A stretch of DNA of 53,517 nt from a virus. Shown here piece by piece: positions 46,640 to 53,517 of this stretch. The translations under genes were made by a program, and so were the position numbers. Each line of letters begins with the position of its first letter. Position 1 is the first letter of the stretch. The notes under the pieces were generated by a model. The model worked only from the letters and a program-made list of their open reading frames with translations. It was not told the DNA's origin and made no database searches. Location: the IMG/VR virus record IMGVR_UViG_3300036845_000533, positions 1-53,517 of that record; one strand, given 5' to 3'.

Positions 46640-48061
46640 TTAGTAAGCGTTGGTCAGATAGGCCACTGGGTGTGTTCCAGCGTCCAATAAATTTCCGTCC
46701 CCCCTGTAAAATGCGAGGAATGCCACCTGGCCAAAATCGGCAAAGCGCTCTTCAAGTCTGATAACAGACATTTCCTTGACGCGCCGGATCATGTACATCT
46801 TGAGCGGGCCAAAGACGACGCTGATCACGCTGACGGTGGGTGAAGAGGCCACCGTCTGCAGCTGCGCCATATCGTTGTTGATCGCATAGCCGTAGCCATT
46901 GATCGTGTCGGGCTCTTTCACTGCGACATTGGGCACCCACAGCGGACGCCCATACTTGTCCTTGATCTTTTTGAGCGCCTTCAGCGTCAAATCATGGAAC
47001 ATATACTTCGCTCCAGGGCGGTACAGCGGATCGATGCTGTGTTCCAGATTGGTCATATCGTCCGAGCCGATGGTGTTGCCGCCGCCCACGCCGTCATTGG
47101 CTATGGAACCGATGGCGAGAGGCCCGGCGTTGGCCGCGGTGACGATGCCCTTGGGCTGGTTCGAGCCGGTGCCGAGGGTAAACAGGTTGTTCTGGATGCG
47201 GCCCAGGCGGATAGCAAACTTCTTGGTTAGGTAGGAATCGAAGTCGAAGGCCGAATCCTGCAGCAGTTCGATCGAGATTTTGATCAATTTGGAGCTGAAC
47301 TTATAAGCTCCGAACATGATCTGCCCGAGAGTGACGTCCTGCGTCGAAACCTGCTGGTTTTCCGCGATCAGTTCGCCCATCACGGTGGTGTCGTTATCCG
47401 TCGGGAAGGGCAACGGCTGGCCGGTCGCCGTATCGAAAGTATCGGACTCCTGCAACATCGGGCCGTAATACTTCATGGCTTCGGTGACTTTATCGACGAA
47501 CCCCACCGGCACGAAGAAGCCGGTGGTCGCGCCGGGATAGGCACCCTGGCCGCCGGAGCCCATGTCGCGCACTTCGCGCGCTGCTCCGAGAGAGCGCAGC
47601 TCCCGGTTGATCAGATCGAGGTCGTCCTTATCGAGCGCGCTGCGGATCATCTTGGAGGAACGGTACAGAACCTCCTTGTCCCGGTCGCTGATGCCGCGGA
47701 TGAGATACGCGCCGCGCATACGCCGCTCGTCTCCATAGCGCAGATAGTTGAAATAGGCGCGGTAGTATTCGTCGGCGGCGTTCTTCTGTGCCGGCGCGTC
47801 GTTCGGATCGAGGTGCTGGAATGCGGGGTTCGGCACTCGGCCGTTGGGCGGCGCGCCGGTCGCGCGCAGTTCCTCGTCGGTCTTTTCGGCTTTCTCCATG
47901 CGCGTGATGCGGGCACCGAGCGACTGGAGGTCGGCGTCCATAGCGTCCCATTTGGCGATGTCTGCTTTGGTTTTCAGGCCGGTGCTGTCGGTCAGCTCCT
48001 GCATGTCGTGGAATATCTTCGCGCGCTCCTCGCGGAGCGCATGACTTTCATTGGCATTCAT
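46640..48061 (-). CDS. Major capsid protein, HK97 fold
   Basis: A 473-residue protein. The N-terminal 120 residues are a helical, charged delta domain (REERAKIFHDMQELTDSTGL, ARITRMEKAEKTDEELRAT) that would act as scaffold and be cleaved. The HK97-fold body follows: TGFFVPVGFVDKVTEAMKYY, LPFPTDNDTTVMGELIAENQ, FSSKLIKISIELLQDSAFDF, RLGRIQNNLFTLGTGSNQPK, GIVTAANAGP, and VIRLEERFADFGQVAFLAFY. AGGAG lies upstream of the ATG. It follows the protease gene. Confidence 0.93.
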   Translation of the reverse strand: MNANESHALREERAKIFHDMQELTDSTGLKTKADIAKWDAMDADLQSLGARITRMEKAEKTDEELRATGAPPNGRVPNPAFQHLDPNDAPAQKNAADEYYRAYFNYLRYGDERRMRGAYLIRGISDRDKEVLYRSSKMIRSALDKDDLDLINRELRSLGAAREVRDMGSGGQGAYPGATTGFFVPVGFVDKVTEAMKYYGPMLQESDTFDTATGQPLPFPTDNDTTVMGELIAENQQVSTQDVTLGQIMFGAYKFSSKLIKISIELLQDSAFDFDSYLTKKFAIRLGRIQNNLFTLGTGSNQPKGIVTAANAGPLAIGSIANDGVGGGNTIGSDDMTNLEHSIDPLYRPGAKYMFHDLTLKALKKIKDKYGRPLWVPNVAVKEPDTINGYGYAINNDMAQLQTVASSPTVSVISVVFGPLKMYMIRRVKEMSVIRLEERFADFGQVAFLAFYRGDGNLLDAGTHPVAYLTNAY

Positions 48062-48183
48062 ATGACGATCTCCTGTTGGATAAAAATTGGATTCGCTTAG
48101 CCGTCAGGTCTGCCAGAACAAGTTCAGGGGACCGCTTCGTATCCACTACTGGGGCGTAACTGCGCCCGGGAGTAACACAAACT
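48062..48183 (-). other. Spacer between protease and capsid genes
   Basis: This 122-bp interval is one of the few gaps in the late operon. It holds a short GGGCG/CGCCC stem (48152-48167) and the capsid ribosome-binding site. No convincing promoter was seen on the minus strand, though an internal promoter for the highly expressed capsid would be expected in this place. Confidence 0.4.
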
Positions 48184-49512
48184 CTAGAGAGCCATGGCGA
48201 TAGCGAGCAGGCGTTGCCGCCGCATGCGAAGCATGGCTTCGGGGTTTCCTTCCAGATCGAACAGTTGATCCGGGTTTAAGTGCGACCGGCTATCCTCGGT
48301 CACTTCGATATCGTTGGCTTTCGCCATGGCGACCAGCTTCTTCCATGCCGCCGCTTTGTCCGCTTCACTGACGCCCTTCAGTTGGTTGAAACGGGCGAGA
48401 GCGTTGCGCAGATGGCGCTTGGTCTTCTCGTCGGTCGAGAACTTCACCGGCAGCTTCCAGGTGCTGGTATCGTCTTTGTCCCCGACGATCAGGAAGGCGT
48501 CCGCGGTGAGATCTTCGCCGTCCACGCGCTTGGTCCGCGGCTTATCCTTGGCGCGGCACGTGTGCGCATCGAAAGCCGCACTGGCTGCCTCTACCGACTT
48601 CGTCCGGCTGCGCCAGCCGCAGGAACACTTCGCGTAGACGTTTTTCTTCGCCGTGTCGCATACCATACTGAGCGACCGCGCCTTCGCCATGCCGCCCGGC
48701 GTATTGGCCGGCATGTCGCCCGGGATGCCGTTCGTGCCGCAGCGCCCGCAGCGGCAGTTCACGTCGTTGCATTCCTCGTTCGAGCACTCGTCGCAATCCC
48801 CGTCCTGGCAGGCCGCGCACTCGCAGGCGCATTCGTTCATATCGTCCGCAGCGTCATCGTCGGATCGCGTTAGATAGTCGTAGGTTTCCTTTACATGCGC
48901 GGCTATGTGCTGGCGGACTTCCTCCGGCATACCCTGCGGGAACAGCGAGCGCAGGGAACTCAACTCCGTGTTGGTCTGCGGATACGCGGGGTAGGTCACC
49001 GTCGAGACATCGAACAGATCCAGGTCCAGCACTTCGCGCATCGAGCGCGTAAAACTGGGATCGTTGGGGTCCTTCTCATCGATCCAGCGCTGCCCGCCGT
49101 CGTGGATCGAGAAGCCGAAGCTGCACTCGTCGACGTCGCCGCGCTCGACCGACTCCGCCAAATCGCGCGCATAAGTGGTCTGCGGCAGCAGCGTTTTGAA
49201 CTTCAAGCCCTTCGCGTCCGACGACAGTTCCGTGGTGCCGGATTTGGTCCTGCCGAGCACCATGTTCGGATCGTGGTTGATGAGATGGCGCACGTCCTGC
49301 TTTTCGGCCAGTGCGCGATTGAACGCGCCGGGCATGATCCGTTCGCGCATCCCCCATCCAAGATCTTCCGAGACGGTATTGTAGGTCGCTGCATAGCCAC
49401 TGAGATACTGTTTGCCGTCGTCATTGGTCTCAGAGCGAAGTTCGGTTGCGCGCAGCGTCCGGACCTCGCGGATGGGCATTGCGGGCTTCAGAGAGGGGGA
49501 ACGGTGGCTCAT
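48184..49512 (-). CDS. Prohead protease fused to Cys-rich module and C-terminal domain
   Basis: ATG 49512 (MSHRSPSLKPAMP) has AAAGGAG nine bases upstream; ATG 49533 is the alternative. The 442-residue protein has an HK97-type protease (about 10-190): YLSGYAATYNTVSEDLGWG, RERIMPGAFNRAL, LINHDPNMVLGR with H80, CSFGFSI with S131, and LFDVSTVTYPAYPQT. Then comes an acidic linker and a Cys-rich module with ten cysteines at residues 228-258. C285, C296, C298 and C319 follow. The C-terminal 115 residues resemble the DUF6582-type domain seen in protease/scaffold fusions (ADAFLIVGDKDDTSTWKLPV, RHLRNALARFNQL). It processes the capsid shell. Confidence 0.88.
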   Translation of the reverse strand: MSHRSPSLKPAMPIREVRTLRATELRSETNDDGKQYLSGYAATYNTVSEDLGWGMRERIMPGAFNRALAEKQDVRHLINHDPNMVLGRTKSGTTELSSDAKGLKFKTLLPQTTYARDLAESVERGDVDECSFGFSIHDGGQRWIDEKDPNDPSFTRSMREVLDLDLFDVSTVTYPAYPQTNTELSSLRSLFPQGMPEEVRQHIAAHVKETYDYLTRSDDDAADDMNECACECAACQDGDCDECSNEECNDVNCRCGRCGTNGIPGDMPANTPGGMAKARSLSMVCDTAKKNVYAKCSCGWRSRTKSVEAASAAFDAHTCRAKDKPRTKRVDGEDLTADAFLIVGDKDDTSTWKLPVKFSTDEKTKRHLRNALARFNQLKGVSEADKAAAWKKLVAMAKANDIEVTEDSRSHLNPDQLFDLEGNPEAMLRMRRQRLLAIAMAL

Positions 49513-49532
49513 AGATCGGTGCTCCTTTCGCA

Positions 49533-51038
49533 TCAAGTCTGATCTTCAACCGTGGTGTCGTCAGAAACGGTGCCCGCCGCTGCGCCGCTGGGAGGCGTTT
49601 TGGCAGCAGGCGGCTCGTCGGGTGGTGGCTGCGGCTTCGCACCCTGCCCCGATCCGTCCTGAAAGCCGGGATCGATCGGCGTGGTAGAGAGCGTCATGTT
49701 GACGGGCATCCAATACTGCTCCGCCCAGTCGGCCTCAATGGGATTTAATCCCTCCAAAGTGAGAATGTCGTTGGTGTTCAGGTAGCCCCATTGCCGCCCG
49801 CTGGCGTTGAAGCGTTCGCGGCTGACCGCGTCGCCGCGGATCATGGAGGTGACATCGAACGACACGAAGAACGGGTTCTTGGTACGCCCGCGTCCCGCAT
49901 TCGGACTGCGGAAGAGCTTACGCTTCCATTCCAGCTTGATGGCCGACATCCAGGGCTCGAGGGTGTAGTCGAGCAGCTCCTGGTTCTCCTGTTCGGTGGA
50001 GGCCTTGGAGCCCTTGGTAGTGTCGCCCACCATGCGCACCGGAACGTGGAAGATCGAGGCGATCTCGGTACGGATATAAGTGCGGCTCTCGATGGTCTGG
50101 GCTTCCTGCGGGTTGTTCGACATGGCCTTCCACTCAAAGCCGGGCGGCATGACGGCAATGCGGTTGGCGTTCTCGCCGCCCTGCGCTTCCATCCACGAGC
50201 GCCGCGCCTGCTCCTTATCCTCCGGCCGGAGATTCATGGGCAGTGTGAGCAGGCCGCCCGGGCGGGCGAAATTCGCGAAGTACTTCGCGCCGAACTTCTC
50301 CGTCGCGAGCGCGAGGCCGATGGTCTGCCGCGCCAGCCACACCACGCTCTGACCGAGACGGCCATCGAAGGAGAGTCCCGGCACATGCAGCATGTCCTCC
50401 ATGGGGATAATGCGTTCGGGCTGGTTGTAGGCGTCCGCTTCCGAACGGTCGTTATCGTCGATGCCGTCGGTGGTGTTGTATGCCAGCGTGCCTGCGTCCA
50501 AGTAGACCGGGTACGGACGCCACTCCTCGGGAGGCAGGAGCACCGGCTGCGTCATGCGCCGCGGCCTGGTCTTCGCGGGATTGCGCGGCCACAACGCCGC
50601 CGGGCGTTTACTGGCGTCGCGCTGGATCTCGGCGTAGCCGTTGCTCCAGGCGAGGCAATGCAGCAGAAAGGCTTTCAGAAAGGTCTGCCGCGACATTTCG
50701 ATGTTGGGCTGCAGATGAATTAGTTCGTATAACTCGTGGTCGTAAGAAATGCGATGCACCGCGCGTTGATTGACCTTCGAGAAACTCCGCTCCTGAATGT
50801 CGAAGGGCAGTGAGGATATCTTCCCGGCAATCAGATCCGTGCAGGTGAGGAAGGTGGAAACCTGAAACGCCGTCAGTTCGGAGACGCGGATCCCGGAATC
50901 GGTCCGGCCGCCCTGAAAAATATCCAGCAGCCATTCCGCTGGATAACTCAGCGGCGTCTGTGGATTCTCAAGACTGGTCCGGTACTCCAGGACCGGATAG
51001 CTCCAATCGCGCGGGATGACCGCGAGTTTAGATGTCAT
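49533..51038 (-). CDS. Portal protein, HK97 family
   Basis: A 501-residue portal starting at ATG 51038. Seen: SELTAFQVSTFLTCTDLIAG, IQLNPNIE-like HLQPNIEMSRQTFLKAFLLH, CLAWSNGYAEIQRD, QTIGLALATEKFGAKYFANF, ARPGGLLTLP and TYIRTEIASIFHVPVRMVGD, typical of the HK97 portal clade. The dodecamer forms the DNA entry vertex and meets the terminase. The C-terminus is Pro-rich and disordered. Its start overlaps the previous ORF by 11 bp and its stop lies inside the protease leader. Confidence 0.92.
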   Translation of the reverse strand: MTSKLAVIPRDWSYPVLEYRTSLENPQTPLSYPAEWLLDIFQGGRTDSGIRVSELTAFQVSTFLTCTDLIAGKISSLPFDIQERSFSKVNQRAVHRISYDHELYELIHLQPNIEMSRQTFLKAFLLHCLAWSNGYAEIQRDASKRPAALWPRNPAKTRPRRMTQPVLLPPEEWRPYPVYLDAGTLAYNTTDGIDDNDRSEADAYNQPERIIPMEDMLHVPGLSFDGRLGQSVVWLARQTIGLALATEKFGAKYFANFARPGGLLTLPMNLRPEDKEQARRSWMEAQGGENANRIAVMPPGFEWKAMSNNPQEAQTIESRTYIRTEIASIFHVPVRMVGDTTKGSKASTEQENQELLDYTLEPWMSAIKLEWKRKLFRSPNAGRGRTKNPFFVSFDVTSMIRGDAVSRERFNASGRQWGYLNTNDILTLEGLNPIEADWAEQYWMPVNMTLSTTPIDPGFQDGSGQGAKPQPPPDEPPAAKTPPSGAAAGTVSDDTTVEDQT

Positions 51039-51297
51039 CAAATCGGCTCAACCGGATGCCCGGCTCGAGGAGAAAGAAGTCGATGCCGTATTTTTCGCGC
51101 AGCGGATCGAGCGCCGCATCGATGATCACGCGCTGTTGATCGTTCACCGGGAAGTCCACGCGGAGGATGTACAGCTTCGAAAGATCCTTGTTTGTTCTAC
51201 GTTCTTTCTTTGCTCCGAACAGTGAGAGGACTTCATCTTTCGGCTTATTCCGAGGCCGGAACCAATCAAACCAACTCGTAAGCTCACTGATGCTCAT
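51028..51297 (-). CDS. Hypothetical protein between terminase and portal
   Basis: An 89-residue protein: MSISELTSWFDWFRPRNKPK, then KKERRTNKDLSKLYILRVDF, FPVNDQQRVIIDAALDPLRE and YGIDFFLLEPG. The beta-alpha-beta pattern LYILRVDFPxxxxxxxxIxxxLxxLxxxYGIDFxLLEPG looks like small phage proteins, unknown function. Position only ties it to head assembly. Confidence 0.65.
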   Translation of the reverse strand: MSISELTSWFDWFRPRNKPKDEVLSLFGAKKERRTNKDLSKLYILRVDFPVNDQQRVIIDAALDPLREKYGIDFFLLEPGIRLSRFDDI

Positions 51298-51313
51298 CAG
51301 GCCCCGGAGTCGG

Positions 51314-52936
51314 CTACCATACTTCGATCGCGCTTTTGTTTGGTTGCGACATCAGCATCGCCCGGGTCATCGCATCAGCGAGCGCGGACATGCCATCAAT
51401 ACGGCTTGTGCTCTTATCGCGATCCGGCTTGGTGAACATGATATTGTCCCTGCCGTCAGTGATCGTACAGACGCAGCCGGCGTGCCAGCGCAGGACCGGG
51501 TGACCACCGTGGTGAAGTCTTTTGTTTACTACCAACTCCTTGATCTTCTTTGTGGCCTCACTCAGCGATTGATATCCCTGGCGGACATCCACGCACTGAT
51601 AGCCGTCCTCGACCATCGAGACTGAAATCTGGCGGGAGTTCCATGGATCCCAGCAAATCTCTCTTAAGTCGAACATTGAAGCCGCCCACTCAAGCCGTGC
51701 CTGGACGTCACGGTAATCGATGACCTCACCACAAGTGAGTTCGATAAATCCATCCCGGTCCCACTGTGAGAGCGGAACACCAAGCTTCACTTCCAGTTTT
51801 CTAACCTTCGCATCCGGCAGCCAAAAGAACGGGAGAACATCGTAACTCTCGCCGTCGTCGCAGGGGAAAACTAACACGGCGGCGCTCATGTCGGTCGTCA
51901 TCGAAAGATCCACGCCCGCCCAGCAGCGTCGTTCAATAAAGTGTGAGAGCACCGAATGCGGAAGCGGCTTTACCTTGTCCTCCGGCGCCCGCGGCAGCAA
52001 CCCGTTCGCCACCCATTCACCAGCAGATAAGTCCCACTTATTCATCTCAATGGCTCGATCTTCCTTGTGATCCCATACGTTCAGAAAATATCGTTTGAAG
52101 CTAGTGAGATCACCCTCGGCAGCCGCGGACTCATACTCCTTACGAATTTGGCCCTTGTCAAGAAACCCGCCGTTTTCCTTCAGGCTGGGATTAGCCTTGA
52201 TCCAGGTTGCCGGCAGCGATGGATCGTCCGTCTTTTCCGCCCCGTAAATCCGGCCAAAGAATCGGTCATCCGAAACGACACCATCGCGAATCTTGCGCGT
52301 CTTCTCGTGGAGCTTCCAGGCAAGCGGGCTTTCCTCCTGTACGCCAGCGGTCGTGATCGCGATCGTCAAGGTTTGCTTTCGGGTGATACCACCCTTCGAG
52401 AGGACGTCCCAGTTCTCGAGCTGCTTGCGTGTCTTCCACCGGTGGACCTCATCGGCAACTACAAACGCCGGATTCACACCATCACCAAAATCTCCATCGG
52501 CGGCAATGGCTGTGTAGAACGAGTCGGGCTCATTCCTTTTTACAATCCGGTTTGTACCACGCATGATGCGCAGATGCTTCTTCAGCACCGGCGACTGCTC
52601 GACCATCTTGCAGGCCGCGCGGTATACGTTCAGCGCCTGGCGGGTGGCAGCGGCGGCGCCATATACCTGACACCCCGGGCTTGAGGTAACAATCAGGACC
52701 AGCAGCACGATGCCGGCTACGAATTCGGTCTTACCGGCCTTCTTGGGTACCTCGAGATAAACCATCTCGATGATTCGATTCCCGTTTTGATCGACCCTGC
52801 CAAATATGGCTGCCAGCGCTTCTTCCTGCCAGGGACACAACAGGAACGGGGTTCCCCACCACTCGTCAGCCGAGTGTTTGAGAACTAACTCAAAGAAGTT
52901 ACAGGCTGCGTCGGCGTGGGCTTGAGAGAAGGGCAC
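51314..52936 (-). CDS. terL: Terminase large subunit
   Basis: A 540-residue protein with the two terminase domains. The ATPase has LEVPKKAGKTEFVAGIVLLV, the Walker A segment (residues 64-71), and AFVVADEVHRWK, Walker B (D162, E163). An adenine-motif-like region (LCPWQEEALAAIF) lies near the N-terminus. The nuclease domain begins at CWAGVDLSMTTDMSAAVLVF with D343 as the first metal ligand. It drives DNA packaging through the portal. The start is GTG, one base after the small-subunit stop. It belongs to the HK97-like Terminase_1 lineage. Confidence 0.94.
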   Translation of the reverse strand: MPFSQAHADAACNFFELVLKHSADEWWGTPFLLCPWQEEALAAIFGRVDQNGNRIIEMVYLEVPKKAGKTEFVAGIVLLVLIVTSSPGCQVYGAAAATRQALNVYRAACKMVEQSPVLKKHLRIMRGTNRIVKRNEPDSFYTAIAADGDFGDGVNPAFVVADEVHRWKTRKQLENWDVLSKGGITRKQTLTIAITTAGVQEESPLAWKLHEKTRKIRDGVVSDDRFFGRIYGAEKTDDPSLPATWIKANPSLKENGGFLDKGQIRKEYESAAAEGDLTSFKRYFLNVWDHKEDRAIEMNKWDLSAGEWVANGLLPRAPEDKVKPLPHSVLSHFIERRCWAGVDLSMTTDMSAAVLVFPCDDGESYDVLPFFWLPDAKVRKLEVKLGVPLSQWDRDGFIELTCGEVIDYRDVQARLEWAASMFDLREICWDPWNSRQISVSMVEDGYQCVDVRQGYQSLSEATKKIKELVVNKRLHHGGHPVLRWHAGCVCTITDGRDNIMFTKPDRDKSTSRIDGMSALADAMTRAMLMSQPNKSAIEVW

Positions 52937-52937
52937 A

Positions 52938-53471
52938 TCAGTTTACCGTTGGCGCGACGCGCGGCGCCCGCGGCTGAGTCAGGATGGCCGCGAGATCCGC
53001 CTCGCCTGTATTTTGTTTCTCGATCGCCAGACGCGCACGGCTTACCGGGGACAAGCCGAATTCGCCCGAGAACTGGCGGACCTTATCCCAGGCCGCGCGG
53101 CTAATCGCGATCGCCGGATGATGCTTACGTTTCAGGACCACCTTTTCGCCATATTTAATGGGCTCTTCGACGATAATGCCTTCTTTGGCAACCAGGCTGT
53201 CCGCCTGGACCGCGCGCTGGTAGTTCACGCAGCCCATTTCCAGCATCATCGCGTCCGGCCGGTGGTCCTGCTGCATGTCGGTAAGTTCCGCGGACCAGAA
53301 TTTCCACGCTGCGCGCGCTATGCCTTTAAGACGTGTTGGGCACGGAGGAAGTCCGCGCGTGGCTCGCACCTCAGAGGCGATCTGCGCTTCGAGTTTCCGC
53401 GCGCCGACTCTACGGGTGTCGCCGTCCCTCAATTTCTGAGCCGCCGTCTTCGGCTTTCTTCCCCGTTTCAT
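52938..53471 (-). CDS. terS: Terminase small subunit (P27 family)
   Basis: A 177-residue protein: basic start (MKRGRKPKTAAQKLRDGDTR), GIARAAWKFWSAELTDM, VNYQRAVQADSLVAKEGIIV, KYGEKVVLKRKHHPAIAISR and GEFGLSPVSRARLAIEKQN. This is the P27-type small terminase that recognises the packaging site. It is directly followed by terL. Through the junction of the window ends, the preceding gene is the HNH endonuclease at 61-423. Confidence 0.9.
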   Translation of the reverse strand: MKRGRKPKTAAQKLRDGDTRRVGARKLEAQIASEVRATRGLPPCPTRLKGIARAAWKFWSAELTDMQQDHRPDAMMLEMGCVNYQRAVQADSLVAKEGIIVEEPIKYGEKVVLKRKHHPAIAISRAAWDKVRQFSGEFGLSPVSRARLAIEKQNTGEADLAAILTQPRAPRVAPTVN

Positions 53472-53517
53472 GAAATCAATACGCTGATTTTCGTAGTTAG
53501 GTGGCGTGCGGTCTGGA
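53472..53517 (-). other. Terminal non-coding segment before terS, probable packaging-site area
   Basis: With positions 1-60 this forms an approximately 100-bp gap between HNH and terS when the ends are joined. In HK97-like phages cos/pac lies in such a place. No repeated motif other than the shared GTCTGGA (53511-53517 and 1-7) was recognised. Confidence 0.4.

Noticed and set aside
1-53517. CRISPR array or anti-CRISPR locus
   Set aside because: No regularly spaced identical repeats of 23-40 bp. The direct repeats found are 6-12 bp (attP) or protein repeats.

Overview
The window reads as one complete, circular or circularly permitted genome of a temperate, long-tailed (siphovirus-like) phage of about 53.5 kb. 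It is not a prophage cut out with host flanks. Three things support this. The first seven bases (GTCTGGA) are repeated as the last seven. The HNH endonuclease gene at the left edge and the small terminase gene at the right edge are classical neighbours that join only if the ends are closed. The integrase with its presumed attP lies inside the window. No 16S, tRNA or host housekeeping gene is present. The host is probably a GC-rich soil bacterium. The secreted accessory proteins, the ECF sigma factor and the integrase motif variants look like those of Acidobacteriota (Bryobacter/Solibacter-like), but this is an inference from family resemblance and not proven.

Layout: nearly everything is on the minus strand, so transcription runs from high to low coordinates. 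(1) 53471 down to 21336 is the late region: terminase small and large subunits, portal, a prohead protease fused to a Cys-rich module and a C-terminal domain, HK97-fold major capsid protein, small membrane protein, decoration-like protein, head-tail connectors, a block of five family-2 glycosyltransferases, tail terminator, tail tube, two tail assembly chaperones, HK97 gp10-like protein, tape measure, distal tail proteins, NlpC/P60-like (DUF6950) protein, central hub, minor tail protein, and a 1404-residue tail fibre ending in an S74 self-cleaving chaperone. (2) 20889-21334 on the plus strand holds two coupled, paralogous XRE repressor-like genes. They diverge from a near-consensus sigma-70 early promoter at 20594-20622. 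(3) 20550 down to 10731 is the early/recombination operon: PD-(D/E)XK exonuclease, RecT, ParB-like protein, Pro-rich HPI-repeat protein, an ECF sigma factor, two AlpA/excisionase-like proteins and a tyrosine integrase. (4) 10485-10730 carries repeat arrays expected of attP, followed by a textbook terminator at 10447-10484. (5) 10414 down to 4120 is a second early operon of small phage proteins, including a winged-helix replication-initiator-like protein, a MerR-type regulator and a VRR-NUC nuclease. (6) 3927 down to 717 plus 1156-2151 is an accessory (moron) region: three exported proteins, one of them an HNH-type nuclease, a HigBA toxin-antitoxin pair, and a few orphans.

How the parts work together: the repressor pair would keep the early promoter silent. 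On induction, exonuclease plus RecT recombine DNA while host polymerases replicate it, because no phage polymerase, primase or helicase is visible. Integrase plus an AlpA/Xis protein move the genome in and out of the chromosome. The late genes build an HK97-type capsid and a flexible tail of roughly 170 nm, if the lambda ruler rule holds. The least ordinary parts are the five-glycosyltransferase block inside the head-tail joining region, the phage-borne ECF sigma factor, the protease fusion with ten cysteines in 31 residues, and the absence of any recognisable endolysin, holin or spanin.
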